This document shows positions 16,245 to 24,231 of a DNA stretch of 64,000 bases, piece after piece. Numbering within the stretch: position 1 is the stretch's first letter; each line of letters opens with the position of its first letter. Source of the stretch: Candidatus Azophilus lithoversatilis (GTDB lineage Bacteria; Pseudomonadota; Gammaproteobacteria; Pseudomonadales; Azotimanducaceae); the NCBI GenBank assembly GCA_028278675.1, contig JAQAJJ010000003.1:63042-127041 (forward strand), written 5' to 3'. A program made the translations under genes and the position numbers. The notes below the pieces were generated by a model, which saw only the letters and a list, made by a program, of their open reading frames with translations, was not told the origin of the DNA and ran no database searches.

Positions 16245-17413
16245 GTCGGTCCGGCGCCGGCCGCCATGCCGGCCTCGTCAAATTTGGCCAGTGGAGCTTC
16301 CCGGTCCTCCGCATTCAAGCTGGGGGGCTTGGCGCGCGGGTTCCTGATGGCGTTGCGCTGGTAGTGAAACGCGTACGCCTCGTGAACCGCGGCCCGGATG
16401 TTTGTCGGCTGGTAGCCCAGCTCGCGTTTGGCCTTCTCGTTGTTGGCATGGCGCCGCATCTTCAGCAGCCGGATGGCGCCGGGCGTGAAGCGTTGGGGGA
16501 AGTTGGGGTGGTAGCGGCTTAGATAGAAGCTCGCCACTTCGGAAAAGACGTACATCAAGGGCGTCGGAATCCGCCGATGCGGCCGGGGAACGCCCGAGAC
16601 CTCCGCATAGAGGTCGATGATGTCGGAAATGGTCTTGTACTCGGTGCTGAAGATGTACTTCTCGCCGCTGCGGCCTTTGCTCATGCACAAAAGATGTCCC
16701 TGCACGATGTCCCGGGCCGCGACGAAAGCGAATCCGCCGTCCACGTAGGCATGAAGCTTGCCTTGGCTGTAGTCGCACAAGGTCCTTCCCAAACGCGAGG
16801 GGACGAAGTCCGCGCCTCCGACGACCGCGCAGCAGGTCGCGATGACGACGTCCTGACCAGCCGCAGCGGCGCGCAGGCATTCGTGTTCAACGAGAACCTT
16901 GCTGCGCTCATATGGCATGGTGCGATCCATGGGGTAGAACTGCATCGTTTCGTCGCTCGGTGCCGACGGGTCGTCAAGATTATAGCCTACTGCGCTGAAA
17001 GAGCCAGTGACCACCACGCGACCGGCCTGCGCCTCCCTGGCGGCCTGCAGGACGTTGCGGGTGCCGAGCACGTTGCACTCGAACACCTCCCGGCGATGGG
17101 CGTTGTTGCCGTCGATTGTGGACACCTTGGCCGCGCAGTGGTAAACGCCTTGGCAACCTTCGAGGGTGCGCCGGGTCGCCTCAAGGTCCCGGATGTCCGC
17201 ATAGGCCCGCTCCACCTCGAGGCCCTCCAAGGCTTCGTTCGGACTCTCCCGTCTCAACAGCACTCGGACCCGAACGCCGTCGTCAAGGAGCCGGCGCACG
17301 AGATTGGCGCCCACATGTCCAGATGAGCCGGTCACCAAAACGGGTGCCGCCGAGGGCGCGGCTGTGAAACCCTCTACCGCGTTCGATTGCGATGCCGTGC
17401 GATCATCTGACAC
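16241..17413 (-). CDS. sdmB: NAD(P)-dependent 3-beta-hydroxysteroid dehydrogenase/epimerase, SdmB-type
   Basis: A 390-residue extended short-chain dehydrogenase: TGSSGHVG at 28-35 binds the cofactor and Y168-x3-K172 (YERSK) is the catalytic pair. The 3-beta-HSD branch is suggested by the motif VYHCAAKVST and the long C-terminal part. As the presumed SdmB it would oxidise the 3-hydroxyl and drive loss of the C-4 carboxyl formed by SdmA, then restore the alcohol. It is the first gene of the five-gene minus-strand sterol operon; the start is GTG 17413 with AGGTGG 7 nt upstream. Overlap with sdmA by 4 nt implies coupled translation. Confidence 0.85.
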   Translation of the reverse strand: MSDDRTASQSNAVEGFTAAPSAAPVLVTGSSGHVGANLVRRLLDDGVRVRVLLRRESPNEALEGLEVERAYADIRDLEATRRTLEGCQGVYHCAAKVSTIDGNNAHRREVFECNVLGTRNVLQAAREAQAGRVVVTGSFSAVGYNLDDPSAPSDETMQFYPMDRTMPYERSKVLVEHECLRAAAAGQDVVIATCCAVVGGADFVPSRLGRTLCDYSQGKLHAYVDGGFAFVAARDIVQGHLLCMSKGRSGEKYIFSTEYKTISDIIDLYAEVSGVPRPHRRIPTPLMYVFSEVASFYLSRYHPNFPQRFTPGAIRLLKMRRHANNEKAKRELGYQPTNIRAAVHEAYAFHYQRNAIRNPRAKPPSLNAEDREAPLAKFDEAGMAAGAGPT

Positions 17414-17509
17414 CGGAAGCCACCTATGCCTGTCCGTCGTTGGGCGGGGTTGCCCATGCTATACCATTGCGTGGATTTCGGCCAAATGCGCGACCTGGCG
17501 GTCGCGTAT

Positions 17510-17533
17510 GGAGTTTCGCTGCCGCGAAACTCC
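17510..17533. repeat. Dispersed palindrome GGAGTTTCGC-N4-GCGAAACTCC, copy 2
   Basis: Perfect 10 bp arms at 17510-17519 and 17524-17533 around TGCC. Its right arm (GCGAAACTCC) runs into the tandem array, and the array's unit contains a related ACTCC step, as if the repeat had grown out of the palindrome. Confidence 0.75.
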
Positions 17534-17696
17534 GCGTCGGTGGAGTCGGGCAACTCCGGGTCGGCGGGGCCGCGAAGCTCCGGGTCGGCGGGGCCGCGAG
17601 ACTCCGGGTCGGTGGAGCCGCGAAGCTCCGGGTCGGCGGGGCCGCGAAGCTCGGGGTCGGTGGCGCCGCGAGACTCCGGGTCGGTGGCGCCGCGGA
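17524..17696. repeat. Tandem repeat, ~7 units of 24 bp
   Basis: Units share the core CTCCGGGTCGG followed by a C/T GG-G/A-GCCGCG segment, alternating AAGCTCC and AGACTCC starts; the first unit is the most diverged. Twenty-four is a multiple of three, so one plus-strand frame reads octapeptides such as SSGSAGPR, but no start or stop context supports a protein. It lies in the sterol/mevalonate divergent spacer. Confidence 0.8.
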
Positions 17697-17919
17697 CGGC
17701 CCGCCTGCCGCGCATGGAGCCATGGACAGCCCCGCATGTTCTTGAAACCGCGCGACCCCAGCTGGGTGGGTGCCGGTGCCGGTTGGGTATGCGCTCGGGT
17801 TCGGAGCGGTTGCCCCTCGGCACCGGACAGGGTGGCGGCGAGTGGGATTCAAAAGGCGAATCAGGTAACTTACGCCGCACCCGCGCCGTCGCCTCCCCGT
17901 CCACCTTGGAGCACCCATC

Positions 17920-19377
17920 ATGACCGAGATTGCGTTTCTCTCCGCCACGGAGCTTGCGGCCAAAATCCGCGGCAAGGAGATCGGCTGCGAGGAGTTGCTG
18001 CGGCACTACCTGGACCGGGTGGACCGCTACAACGGCGAACTCAACGCGCTGGTGGTGGACTTGCGCGAACGGGCCTTGGACGATGCTCGCGAAGCCGACC
18101 GAGCCATCGCCGGGGGCGGCGAGCTCGGTCCCCTGCACGGGGTGCCGATGACGGTGAAGGAGTCCTACAACGTGACGGGCACGCCCACCACTTGGGGCAA
18201 CGTCGACTGGAAGGACAACATCGCCGCTGAGGACGCCGAGCCGGTGCGCAGGCTCAAGGCGGCGGGTGCGGTGGTGTTTGGCAAGACCAACGTGCCCCTG
18301 ATGCTGGCGGACTTTCAGAGCTACAACGACCTCTATGGCACCACCAACAATCCCTACGACTTGAAGCGCATTCCCGGCGGCTCCTCCGGAGGGTCAGCGG
18401 CGGCGCTGGCGGCGGGCCTCACCGGCATTGAGACCGGCTCCGACATCGGCGGGTCCATCCGCAATCCGGCGCACTTCTGTGGCGTGTTCGGCCACAAGCC
18501 CACCTGGAATCTGCTTTGGATGCGCGGCCATGCGCCGCCAGGGGATGTGCGCAGCAAGCCGGACATCTCCGTTATCGGCCCACTGGCCCGCTCGGCGGCG
18601 GACTTGGAGACCGCCCTGCTGGCCATGGCGGGGCCGGACGACATCATGGTGCGGGGCTACCGTCTGGACCTGCCCAACCTCAACGGCCGCACGCTTGAGG
18701 ACCTGAAGGTGGCCGTCTGGGTCGATGACGACATGGCTCCGGTCGATGCTGAGGTGCGGCGCCGGGTGGAGCAGGTGGCGGCGGCCTTTCGCGACGGCGG
18801 TGCCGAGGTCAACCTGACGGCGCGGCCCGGCTTCGATCCCGCGCACAGCCACGCGACCTACCAGAACTTGCTGCAAGCCACCATGGCGGCGCGCATGCCG
18901 GAGGCGGAATACGACAAGATCAAGCGCCACGTGGAGACGTTGGCCGCCGATGACGACAGCGCTTCGGCGCGCATCTTTCGCGCCCAGGTGTCGTCTTTCA
19001 AGATGTGGAAGCACAACGATGAGCAACGGGCGCACCTGCGCTGGAAGTGGCATGAGTTCTTCAACGACTACGATTTGCTGATCGCCCCGATCATGGCCAC
19101 CGCCGCCATGCCCCACGACCAGCGGCCCTTTGGCGAACGCACCGTCACCGTCAACAACGAGCAGCGGCCGTACTTCGAGCAGGTGTTCTGGGCGGGTCTG
19201 ACTGGCGGGAGCTACCTGCCGTCCACGGTCATTCCCACCGGGTTGAATGCCGATGGGCTGCCCGTTGGGGTGCAGATCGCCGGGCCCGAATACGGCGATC
19301 TCATCACCATCGGCGCGGCCAAGCTGATGGAGGCGAGTGGCTTTGCCTTCACGCCACCACCGGCTTACGCGAGCTGA
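17920..19377 (+). CDS. Amidase, amidase-signature family
   Basis: 485 residues with the complete Ser-cisSer-Lys triad: Lys80 in MTVKESYNVTG, Ser155 in GGSSGGSAAAL and nucleophile Ser179 in GSDIGGSIRNPA. Such enzymes hydrolyse amide bonds; the substrate is not predictable. ATG 17920 has GGAG 8 nt upstream. Its stop and the start of the decarboxylase gene share one base (TGATG), so it is the first gene of the mevalonate operon and translationally coupled to it. Why an amidase leads an isoprenoid operon is unclear; co-transcription could be accidental or could reflect an amide-containing lipid substrate. Confidence 0.9.
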   Translation: MTEIAFLSATELAAKIRGKEIGCEELLRHYLDRVDRYNGELNALVVDLRERALDDAREADRAIAGGGELGPLHGVPMTVKESYNVTGTPTTWGNVDWKDNIAAEDAEPVRRLKAAGAVVFGKTNVPLMLADFQSYNDLYGTTNNPYDLKRIPGGSSGGSAAALAAGLTGIETGSDIGGSIRNPAHFCGVFGHKPTWNLLWMRGHAPPGDVRSKPDISVIGPLARSAADLETALLAMAGPDDIMVRGYRLDLPNLNGRTLEDLKVAVWVDDDMAPVDAEVRRRVEQVAAAFRDGGAEVNLTARPGFDPAHSHATYQNLLQATMAARMPEAEYDKIKRHVETLAADDDSASARIFRAQVSSFKMWKHNDEQRAHLRWKWHEFFNDYDLLIAPIMATAAMPHDQRPFGERTVTVNNEQRPYFEQVFWAGLTGGSYLPSTVIPTGLNADGLPVGVQIAGPEYGDLITIGAAKLMEASGFAFTPPPAYAS

Positions 19378-20318
19378 TGCAAACAACGGCCATCGCCCAT
19401 TCCAACATCGCCCTGCTAAAATACTGGGGTAAGCAGGATGGGCCGGGAAACCGTCCGGCAACGCCGTCGCTGTCCATTACCTTGGATGCCCTGACCACCA
19501 CCACCACCGTCGAGGACGCCCATGCCGATGCGCTCCGGCTGAACGGCTGCGCGATCCGCGACGCCAAGATCGAGAGGACCTTGGCCGAATGGCGGCGGGA
19601 TTGCGCAATCGGTCCGTTGGCCATTTCAAGCCGCAACAATTTCCCGACCGCGGCCGGGCTCGCCTCCTCGGCGTCCGGCTTCGCCGCCTTGGCGACTGCC
19701 ATCGACGCCCATTGCGGACTGCGCTTGAGCGCTGGCGAGCGTTCGGCCATGGCCCGGCGCGGCTCAGCTTCGGCGGCCCGCTCCATTCATGGCGGCTTTG
19801 TCGCGTTGGCGGCGCCGAATTGGCGTGGCGCCCAAGTGCTGGCCCCGGACGCTTGGCCGCTGGCCGTCGTGGTCGCCATCACCGCCTCGGAGCCGAAGGC
19901 GGTGTCCTCAACAGCGGGCATGGAGCGTTCCAAGGCGACGTCACCCTACTTTGGGGCTTGGACCGAGGCGGCAAGCGCGGACTTTGAAATCTTGAAGGCA
20001 GCCATCACCCACCGGGACTTCGACGCTTTGGCGGAACTTGCCGAGGCGAGCTGCCTTAAAATGCACGCGCTCATGCTGAGCAGCCGGCCACCGCTCATCT
20101 ATTGGCACGGCGCCACCGTCGAGTGCCTGCGAACCCTTCGTGAACTGCGCGCCGGCGGCTGCCGGGTCTTTGGCACCGTGGACGCGGGCCCCCAGGTCAA
20201 GGCTGTTTGCGAGCGCCAGGATGTCGAGCAGGTCGAGGCCGCCCTGCAAGACGTTCCGGGGGTGGAGAGCACACTGCGCTCGGGGCTCGGCGGCGGTGCC
20301 CGGGTTACGGATTCGTGA
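19377..20318 (+). CDS. mvaD: Diphosphomevalonate decarboxylase
   Basis: A 313-residue GHMP-fold enzyme that phosphorylates and decarboxylates mevalonate 5-diphosphate to isopentenyl diphosphate. Family motifs are intact: NIALLKYWGKQDGPGNRP near the N-terminus, the ATP loop NNFPTAAGLASSASGFAAL, the Arg-containing GSASAARSIHGGF, STAGMERSKATSPYF, and the catalytic Asp in GTVDAGPQVKAVC. Start ATG 19377 overlaps the amidase stop by one base; the phosphomevalonate kinase start overlaps its own stop. It provides the last step of the classical mevalonate route for squalene synthase. Confidence 0.95.
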   Translation: MQTTAIAHSNIALLKYWGKQDGPGNRPATPSLSITLDALTTTTTVEDAHADALRLNGCAIRDAKIERTLAEWRRDCAIGPLAISSRNNFPTAAGLASSASGFAALATAIDAHCGLRLSAGERSAMARRGSASAARSIHGGFVALAAPNWRGAQVLAPDAWPLAVVVAITASEPKAVSSTAGMERSKATSPYFGAWTEAASADFEILKAAITHRDFDALAELAEASCLKMHALMLSSRPPLIYWHGATVECLRTLRELRAGGCRVFGTVDAGPQVKAVCERQDVEQVEAALQDVPGVESTLRSGLGGGARVTDS

Positions 20319-21253
20319 TCGCTGGCCGCGCCCCCGGCAAGGCGGTGCTCTGGGGCGAATATGCGGTGCTCGCCGGAGCGCCTGCAGCCGTTCTGGCGGT
20401 GGATCGGCATGCCGTCTGCGAACTGACGCCAAGCGCAGCCTACCGCTTCATCGCCAGCGGTTACGAGGCCCCGGAAGCGGAGTTCCGCCACCTGCCTCCT
20501 CATCCTCCAAAGGCCGCTCCTGCGGCTTTGTTGGCATGGCGAGTGTTGCAAACCGTTGTTGGGGAGGGCCTGCGCCCGGCCACCTTCCGGCTGGGCACCG
20601 ACGCCTTCTATTCGAAGGGCCGCAAACTCGGCCTCGGCTCCAGCGCCGCCCTCTGCGTCGCCATCGAAGGCGCTTGCGCCAGCTGGCTCGGCCAAGCGCC
20701 TTGCTATGAGCGGGCAATGACCGCCCACCGCCGATTTCAAGGCGGTCGGGGCAGCGGCATCGATGTGGCGGCGGCTTTTTTTGGCGGAGCGCTGCGCTTT
20801 CAGGAGGGCAAGGCGCAGCCGCTGGCGGCTGCTTTGCCCGAACTCCGCATCGTATGGACCGGCGTGGGCGCCGACACCGGGCGTCACATCGACCGCTTGG
20901 CCTCATACTTAAGCGGCGACGACACCTTGGCACTCGATCGACTCGCTGAGTGTTCGCAAGGCCTATGTCGAGAGCCGAGCTTGGATGCGCTCAACGACTA
21001 TGCGCAGGCGTTGCGGCAACTTGACCGAGCTGCGGACCTTGGCATCTACACGGAGGCCCACCGACGGGCGGAATCGCTTGCAAAAGTCTATAAACTTGCC
21101 TATAAACCCTGTGGCGCGGGCGGTGGGGACATCGGCGCGGCGTTTGCGCAGTCTCCCGGCCAATTCGCCGATTTTGAGGTCGCCGCAGGGATGGCGGGTT
21201 TGACGGTTTTAGACTTGGAGGCTGCTCCTCATGGCATCGAAATCCGCAACTGA
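20315..21253 (+). CDS. Phosphomevalonate kinase
   Basis: A 312-residue GHMP kinase: GRAPGKAVLWGEYAVLAGAP at the N-terminus, the ATP-binding loop KLGLGSSAALCVAIEGA, GSGIDVAAAFFGGAL and the C-terminal KPCGAGGGDIGAAFA. This arrangement fits ERG8/PMK-type phosphomevalonate kinases rather than mevalonate kinase. The frame is open back to 20207 but those 36 residues are Arg/Gly-rich; GTG 20315, overlapping the mvaD stop as GTGA, puts the start right before the conserved motif. Its 3' end overlaps the next gene by 23 bp. Confidence 0.9.
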   Translation: MIAGRAPGKAVLWGEYAVLAGAPAAVLAVDRHAVCELTPSAAYRFIASGYEAPEAEFRHLPPHPPKAAPAALLAWRVLQTVVGEGLRPATFRLGTDAFYSKGRKLGLGSSAALCVAIEGACASWLGQAPCYERAMTAHRRFQGGRGSGIDVAAAFFGGALRFQEGKAQPLAAALPELRIVWTGVGADTGRHIDRLASYLSGDDTLALDRLAECSQGLCREPSLDALNDYAQALRQLDRAADLGIYTEAHRRAESLAKVYKLAYKPCGAGGGDIGAAFAQSPGQFADFEVAAGMAGLTVLDLEAAPHGIEIRN

Positions 21254-23474
21254 GCGCAGTTCGCGCATCCCCAATTTCTTTCGCTTAAGCGTTGCCGAGC
21301 GCATTGACGCCCTGCGCCAGCGCGGATTGCTGAGCGCCGGCGACAAGCGGCTGCTTGCCAGCGGCGAACACGGCCTCAGCTTGCCGGTGGCGGACAAGAT
21401 GATCGAGAACGTGATCGGCGTTTTCGGCTTGCCGCTCGGACTTGGCCTGAATTTCCTCATCAACGGCCGCGACTATGCGGTGCCCTTGGTGGTGGAGGAG
21501 CCCTCCATCGTCGCCGGGTTGTCGGGATCTGCCCGGGTCGCCCGGCTGGGCGGTGGATTTGCCGCTGAGAGCACCGATCCGGTGCTGATCGGCCAGGTGC
21601 AGGTGGTCGGGGCACCCGACCCGGAGGCGGCCCGCCAGCGCCTGATCGACGAGCGGGAGGCCATCTTGGCGCTCGCCAACAGCCTGCATCCGAAGATGGT
21701 CGCCCGGGGCGGCGGCGCGACCGACGTAGAGGCCTTCGTCCATCAGCAGACGGGCGATGCCCCCATGGTGGTGCTGCACCTGCTTGTGGACACCCGCGAC
21801 GCCATGGGCGCGAATCTGGTCAACACCATGTGCGAAGGCGTGGCTTCACTGGTGGAGACGCTGACCGACGGCAAGGTCTTTCTGCGCATTCTCTCCAACC
21901 TCACCGACCGTGCCTTGGCTCGGGCCAGCGTGCGCATCCCCGCCGCCAACTTGGAAGGCAAGGGCTATACTGGCGAGCAGGTGCGCGACGGCGTGGTGCT
22001 GGCGAGCGATCTGGCGCAGATCGACCCCTATCGGGCGACCACCCACAACAAGGGCATCATGAACGGCGTGGATGCCGTGGCCATCGCCACGGGCAACGAC
22101 TGGCGCGCCATCGAAGCCGCCGCCCACGCCTATGCGGCTCGCAGCGGCCTGTACAAGGCACTGTCGCGGTGGCGCAGCGACGAGGCCGGTGATCTGGTCG
22201 GGGAGATCGAAATGCCCATGAAGGTGGGCACTCGGGGCGCCTCGCTGGAATCCAACCCCAGTGTGCGCATCAATCACCAGATTCTCGGCGCCTCCTCGGC
22301 CACCGAGCTGGCCGGCGTCATGGCCGCGGTGGGGCTGGCGCAGAATTTCGCCGCCTTGCGGGCGCTTTCGACGGCGGGCATTCAGCAAGGGCACATGACC
22401 CTGCACGCCCGCAGCGTAGCCAGCACCGCCGGCGCTCCCGAGGCCGTCTTTGACCAGGTGGTGGACGCGCTGATCGAAAGCGGCGAGATCAAAGTGTGGA
22501 AAGCGAAGGAGATCGTCCGCAACCTGATGCGCAGGGCCACCACCGCGGATCAGGTCCAACGCAGTTCGGCCTGCGGCAAGGTGATTCTGCTCGGCGAACA
22601 TGCCGTGGTGTACGGCCGCCCCGCCATCGCCCTGCCTGTGCCGTTGGCAGTGGAGGCTCATGTGCGCAAGGGCGGCGATGGCGTGCAACTGGTCATCCCG
22701 CGCTGGGGCCTGGAGCAAAGGGTGGCGCCGGACCAGCGCCAGGGCGTCTCCGCCACCCTGAACATCATCCTTGAAGCGCTCGATGTCGTGGGCCAACCCA
22801 TGTTGATCGAGGTCATGCCGCACCTGCCGAGAGCCATGGGCCTGGGCGCGTCGGCGGCGTTGGCAGTGGCGGTGATTCGTGCCATCGGCGACGCCTTTGA
22901 ACTGGGCTTGACGGACGACTTCGTCAATCAAGTCGCCTTTGAATGTGAAAAGACCGCCCACGGCACACCTTCCGGCATCGACAACACGGTGGCCACCTAC
23001 GGGTCGAGCGTTCAATATCAAACTGACGGCAAAACGCCCCGCTTCAAGGCGCTCCGCCTGCCTGAAGCACTGCCCCTGGTGATCGGCATGACCGGAGAGG
23101 AAAGCCTGACCGCCAAGACTGTCGCCGGAGTGCGCGCCGCATGGACCGAGTACCCCGAACGCTACGAGGCCATCTTTGACCAAATCGCGGATCTGACCTT
23201 GGCCGGTGCGGACGCCATTGCGTCGGCTCGCTTCAGCGAATTGGGCCAGGTGATGAACCTGTGCCACGGCTACTTGAACGCCTTGCAGCTCTCCACCCCG
23301 GCCTTGGAGGCCCTGATCCACGTTGCTCGGGACCATGGTGCCTGGGGCGCCAAGCTGACCGGCGGGGGCGGTGGCGGCTCCATGGTCGCCCTATGTCCGG
23401 ACAACCAGGAGCAAGTGGCCGAAGCCATGCGAATGGCGGGCTTCAAGGCCTTGCCAGTGACGGTTGGGGGATAG
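21231..23474 (+). CDS. HMG-CoA reductase (class II) - mevalonate kinase fusion protein
   Basis: 747 residues. Residues ~1-435 are a class II (bacterial) HMG-CoA reductase: ENVIGVFGLPLGLGLNFLIN at 59-78, EEPSIVA with Glu90, DTRDAMGAN at 187-195, HNKGIMNG with Lys274 and GHMTLHARS with His388. Residues ~443-745 are a mevalonate kinase: SACGKVILLGEHAVVYG at 446-462, HLPRAMGLGASAALAVAV at 531-548, HGTPSGIDNTVATYG at 577-591 and KLTGGGGGGSMVAL at 708-721. The joint near residue 440 has no stop. One chain would convert HMG-CoA to mevalonate and on to phosphomevalonate, feeding the two upstream enzymes. A GGAGG site precedes ATG 21231. Confidence 0.94.
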   Translation: MASKSATERSSRIPNFFRLSVAERIDALRQRGLLSAGDKRLLASGEHGLSLPVADKMIENVIGVFGLPLGLGLNFLINGRDYAVPLVVEEPSIVAGLSGSARVARLGGGFAAESTDPVLIGQVQVVGAPDPEAARQRLIDEREAILALANSLHPKMVARGGGATDVEAFVHQQTGDAPMVVLHLLVDTRDAMGANLVNTMCEGVASLVETLTDGKVFLRILSNLTDRALARASVRIPAANLEGKGYTGEQVRDGVVLASDLAQIDPYRATTHNKGIMNGVDAVAIATGNDWRAIEAAAHAYAARSGLYKALSRWRSDEAGDLVGEIEMPMKVGTRGASLESNPSVRINHQILGASSATELAGVMAAVGLAQNFAALRALSTAGIQQGHMTLHARSVASTAGAPEAVFDQVVDALIESGEIKVWKAKEIVRNLMRRATTADQVQRSSACGKVILLGEHAVVYGRPAIALPVPLAVEAHVRKGGDGVQLVIPRWGLEQRVAPDQRQGVSATLNIILEALDVVGQPMLIEVMPHLPRAMGLGASAALAVAVIRAIGDAFELGLTDDFVNQVAFECEKTAHGTPSGIDNTVATYGSSVQYQTDGKTPRFKALRLPEALPLVIGMTGEESLTAKTVAGVRAAWTEYPERYEAIFDQIADLTLAGADAIASARFSELGQVMNLCHGYLNALQLSTPALEALIHVARDHGAWGAKLTGGGGGGSMVALCPDNQEQVAEAMRMAGFKALPVTVGG

Positions 23475-23583
23475 GGCGGACAGCGGGCATAGCCCGGAGC
23501 GCTCTGCCGCACCGCCTCACTCGCGCTCCAAAACGCACATAAGCCTCACTTTCTCCGAGGCACCTCATGACCGATGATTCTTT

Positions 23584-23604
23584 GGAAAAAAATGGTTTTT
23601 TTCC
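23584..23604. terminator. Possible bidirectional terminator hairpin
   Basis: A perfect 9 bp stem, GG followed by seven A, loop TGG, then seven T and CC, lying 110 bp after the HMG-CoA reductase fusion gene. It could end that operon, or act as an AT-rich upstream element for the damaged hip locus that follows. Confidence 0.35.
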
Positions 23605-23610
23605 GATTTA

Positions 23611-23628
23611 ATACCAATATTTCGGTAT
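23611..23628. promoter_or_regulatory. HipB-like operator palindrome
   Basis: ATACC-N8-GGTAT, just before the hip remnant. The Escherichia coli HipB operator has the same layout, TATCC-N8-GGATA. It is probably the surviving autoregulatory site of the lost hipBA operon. Confidence 0.5.
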
Positions 23629-23636
23629 ACCCCTTT

Positions 23637-24110
23637 ATGGCCAACTACCTGACGACCCTAGGCGAGAACCTGCGCCGCGCCCGCAAAAGGCAGTTTCCGC
23701 ACGACGACGTCGCGGGTCTGCTGTCCCGCCACTCGGTCGCCATCGAAGCCGGTCTCAAGCAACTGGCGCGTTTGGCCCTATTCAATCGCGCCATAAACAA
23801 CGCGGACGACCACAGCCGCAACTTCAGCCTCATCAACGATGGAGAAGGATATCGATTGTCTCCAGCCTACGACCTGGTGCCGCAACTGGCGATGAGTGAA
23901 TGCCACGCCGCCGGATTCTCCCACCAACCGAACCCTCCGAAGCCGAGCGAAATTTCCGGTGCGGGAAGGATGTTCGGACTCAGCAAGACTTGGCTGCGCA
24001 ACCGCGCTGACGAAGTTCTCGCAGGAGTTGATCGCTGGGGCGAGTTCGCGGAGCTGGCCAGCGTGGATGAGTCGGAGCGCGACCGAGTTGGGCGCCTTTT
24101 CAACCCCTGA
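23637..24110 (+). pseudogene. hipBA remnant: HipB N-terminus joined to HipA C-terminus
   Basis: The first ~27 residues (LTTLGENLRRARKRQFPHDD) are the start of a HipB-type XRE regulator; about 15 residues later the frame becomes the C-terminal part of a HipA kinase, with the catalytic/metal segment INNADDHSRNFSLI and the following LSPAYDLVPQL. Everything between, several hundred codons, is missing. The simplest cause is one large in-frame deletion. The ATP-binding half of the kinase is gone, so no kinase activity is expected. Confidence 0.7.
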
Positions 24111-24231
24111 TTCACGGGGGACGTCGCGCCGCTCCGCTACCGGCGTTCCGCATCGCGTTCGCGCCCAACGACACCGTCAGGTTTGCCATACGCCACGGGT
24201 TTGTCCAAGATGACTGGCTTGGGGGACTGGA

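Larger units (their letters stand above)
17414..17919. promoter_or_regulatory. Divergent control region between the sterol and mevalonate operons
   Basis: About 500 bp separates the two operons, unusually long for this compact window. It holds the dispersed palindrome at 17510-17533 and directly after it a 24-bp tandem repeat. Frames through it give repetitive Ser/Gly/Pro/Arg octapeptides and are not taken as genes. Promoters for both operons should lie here, but no confident -35/-10 pair was picked out. Confidence 0.55.

Noticed and set aside
17524..17696. CRISPR array
   Set aside because: Units are contiguous 24-bp repeats without unique spacers and no cas genes are near.
17304..17923. Plus-strand frames through the repeat region between the two operons
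   Set aside because: They only translate the 24-bp repeat into octapeptides, without start context or family match.
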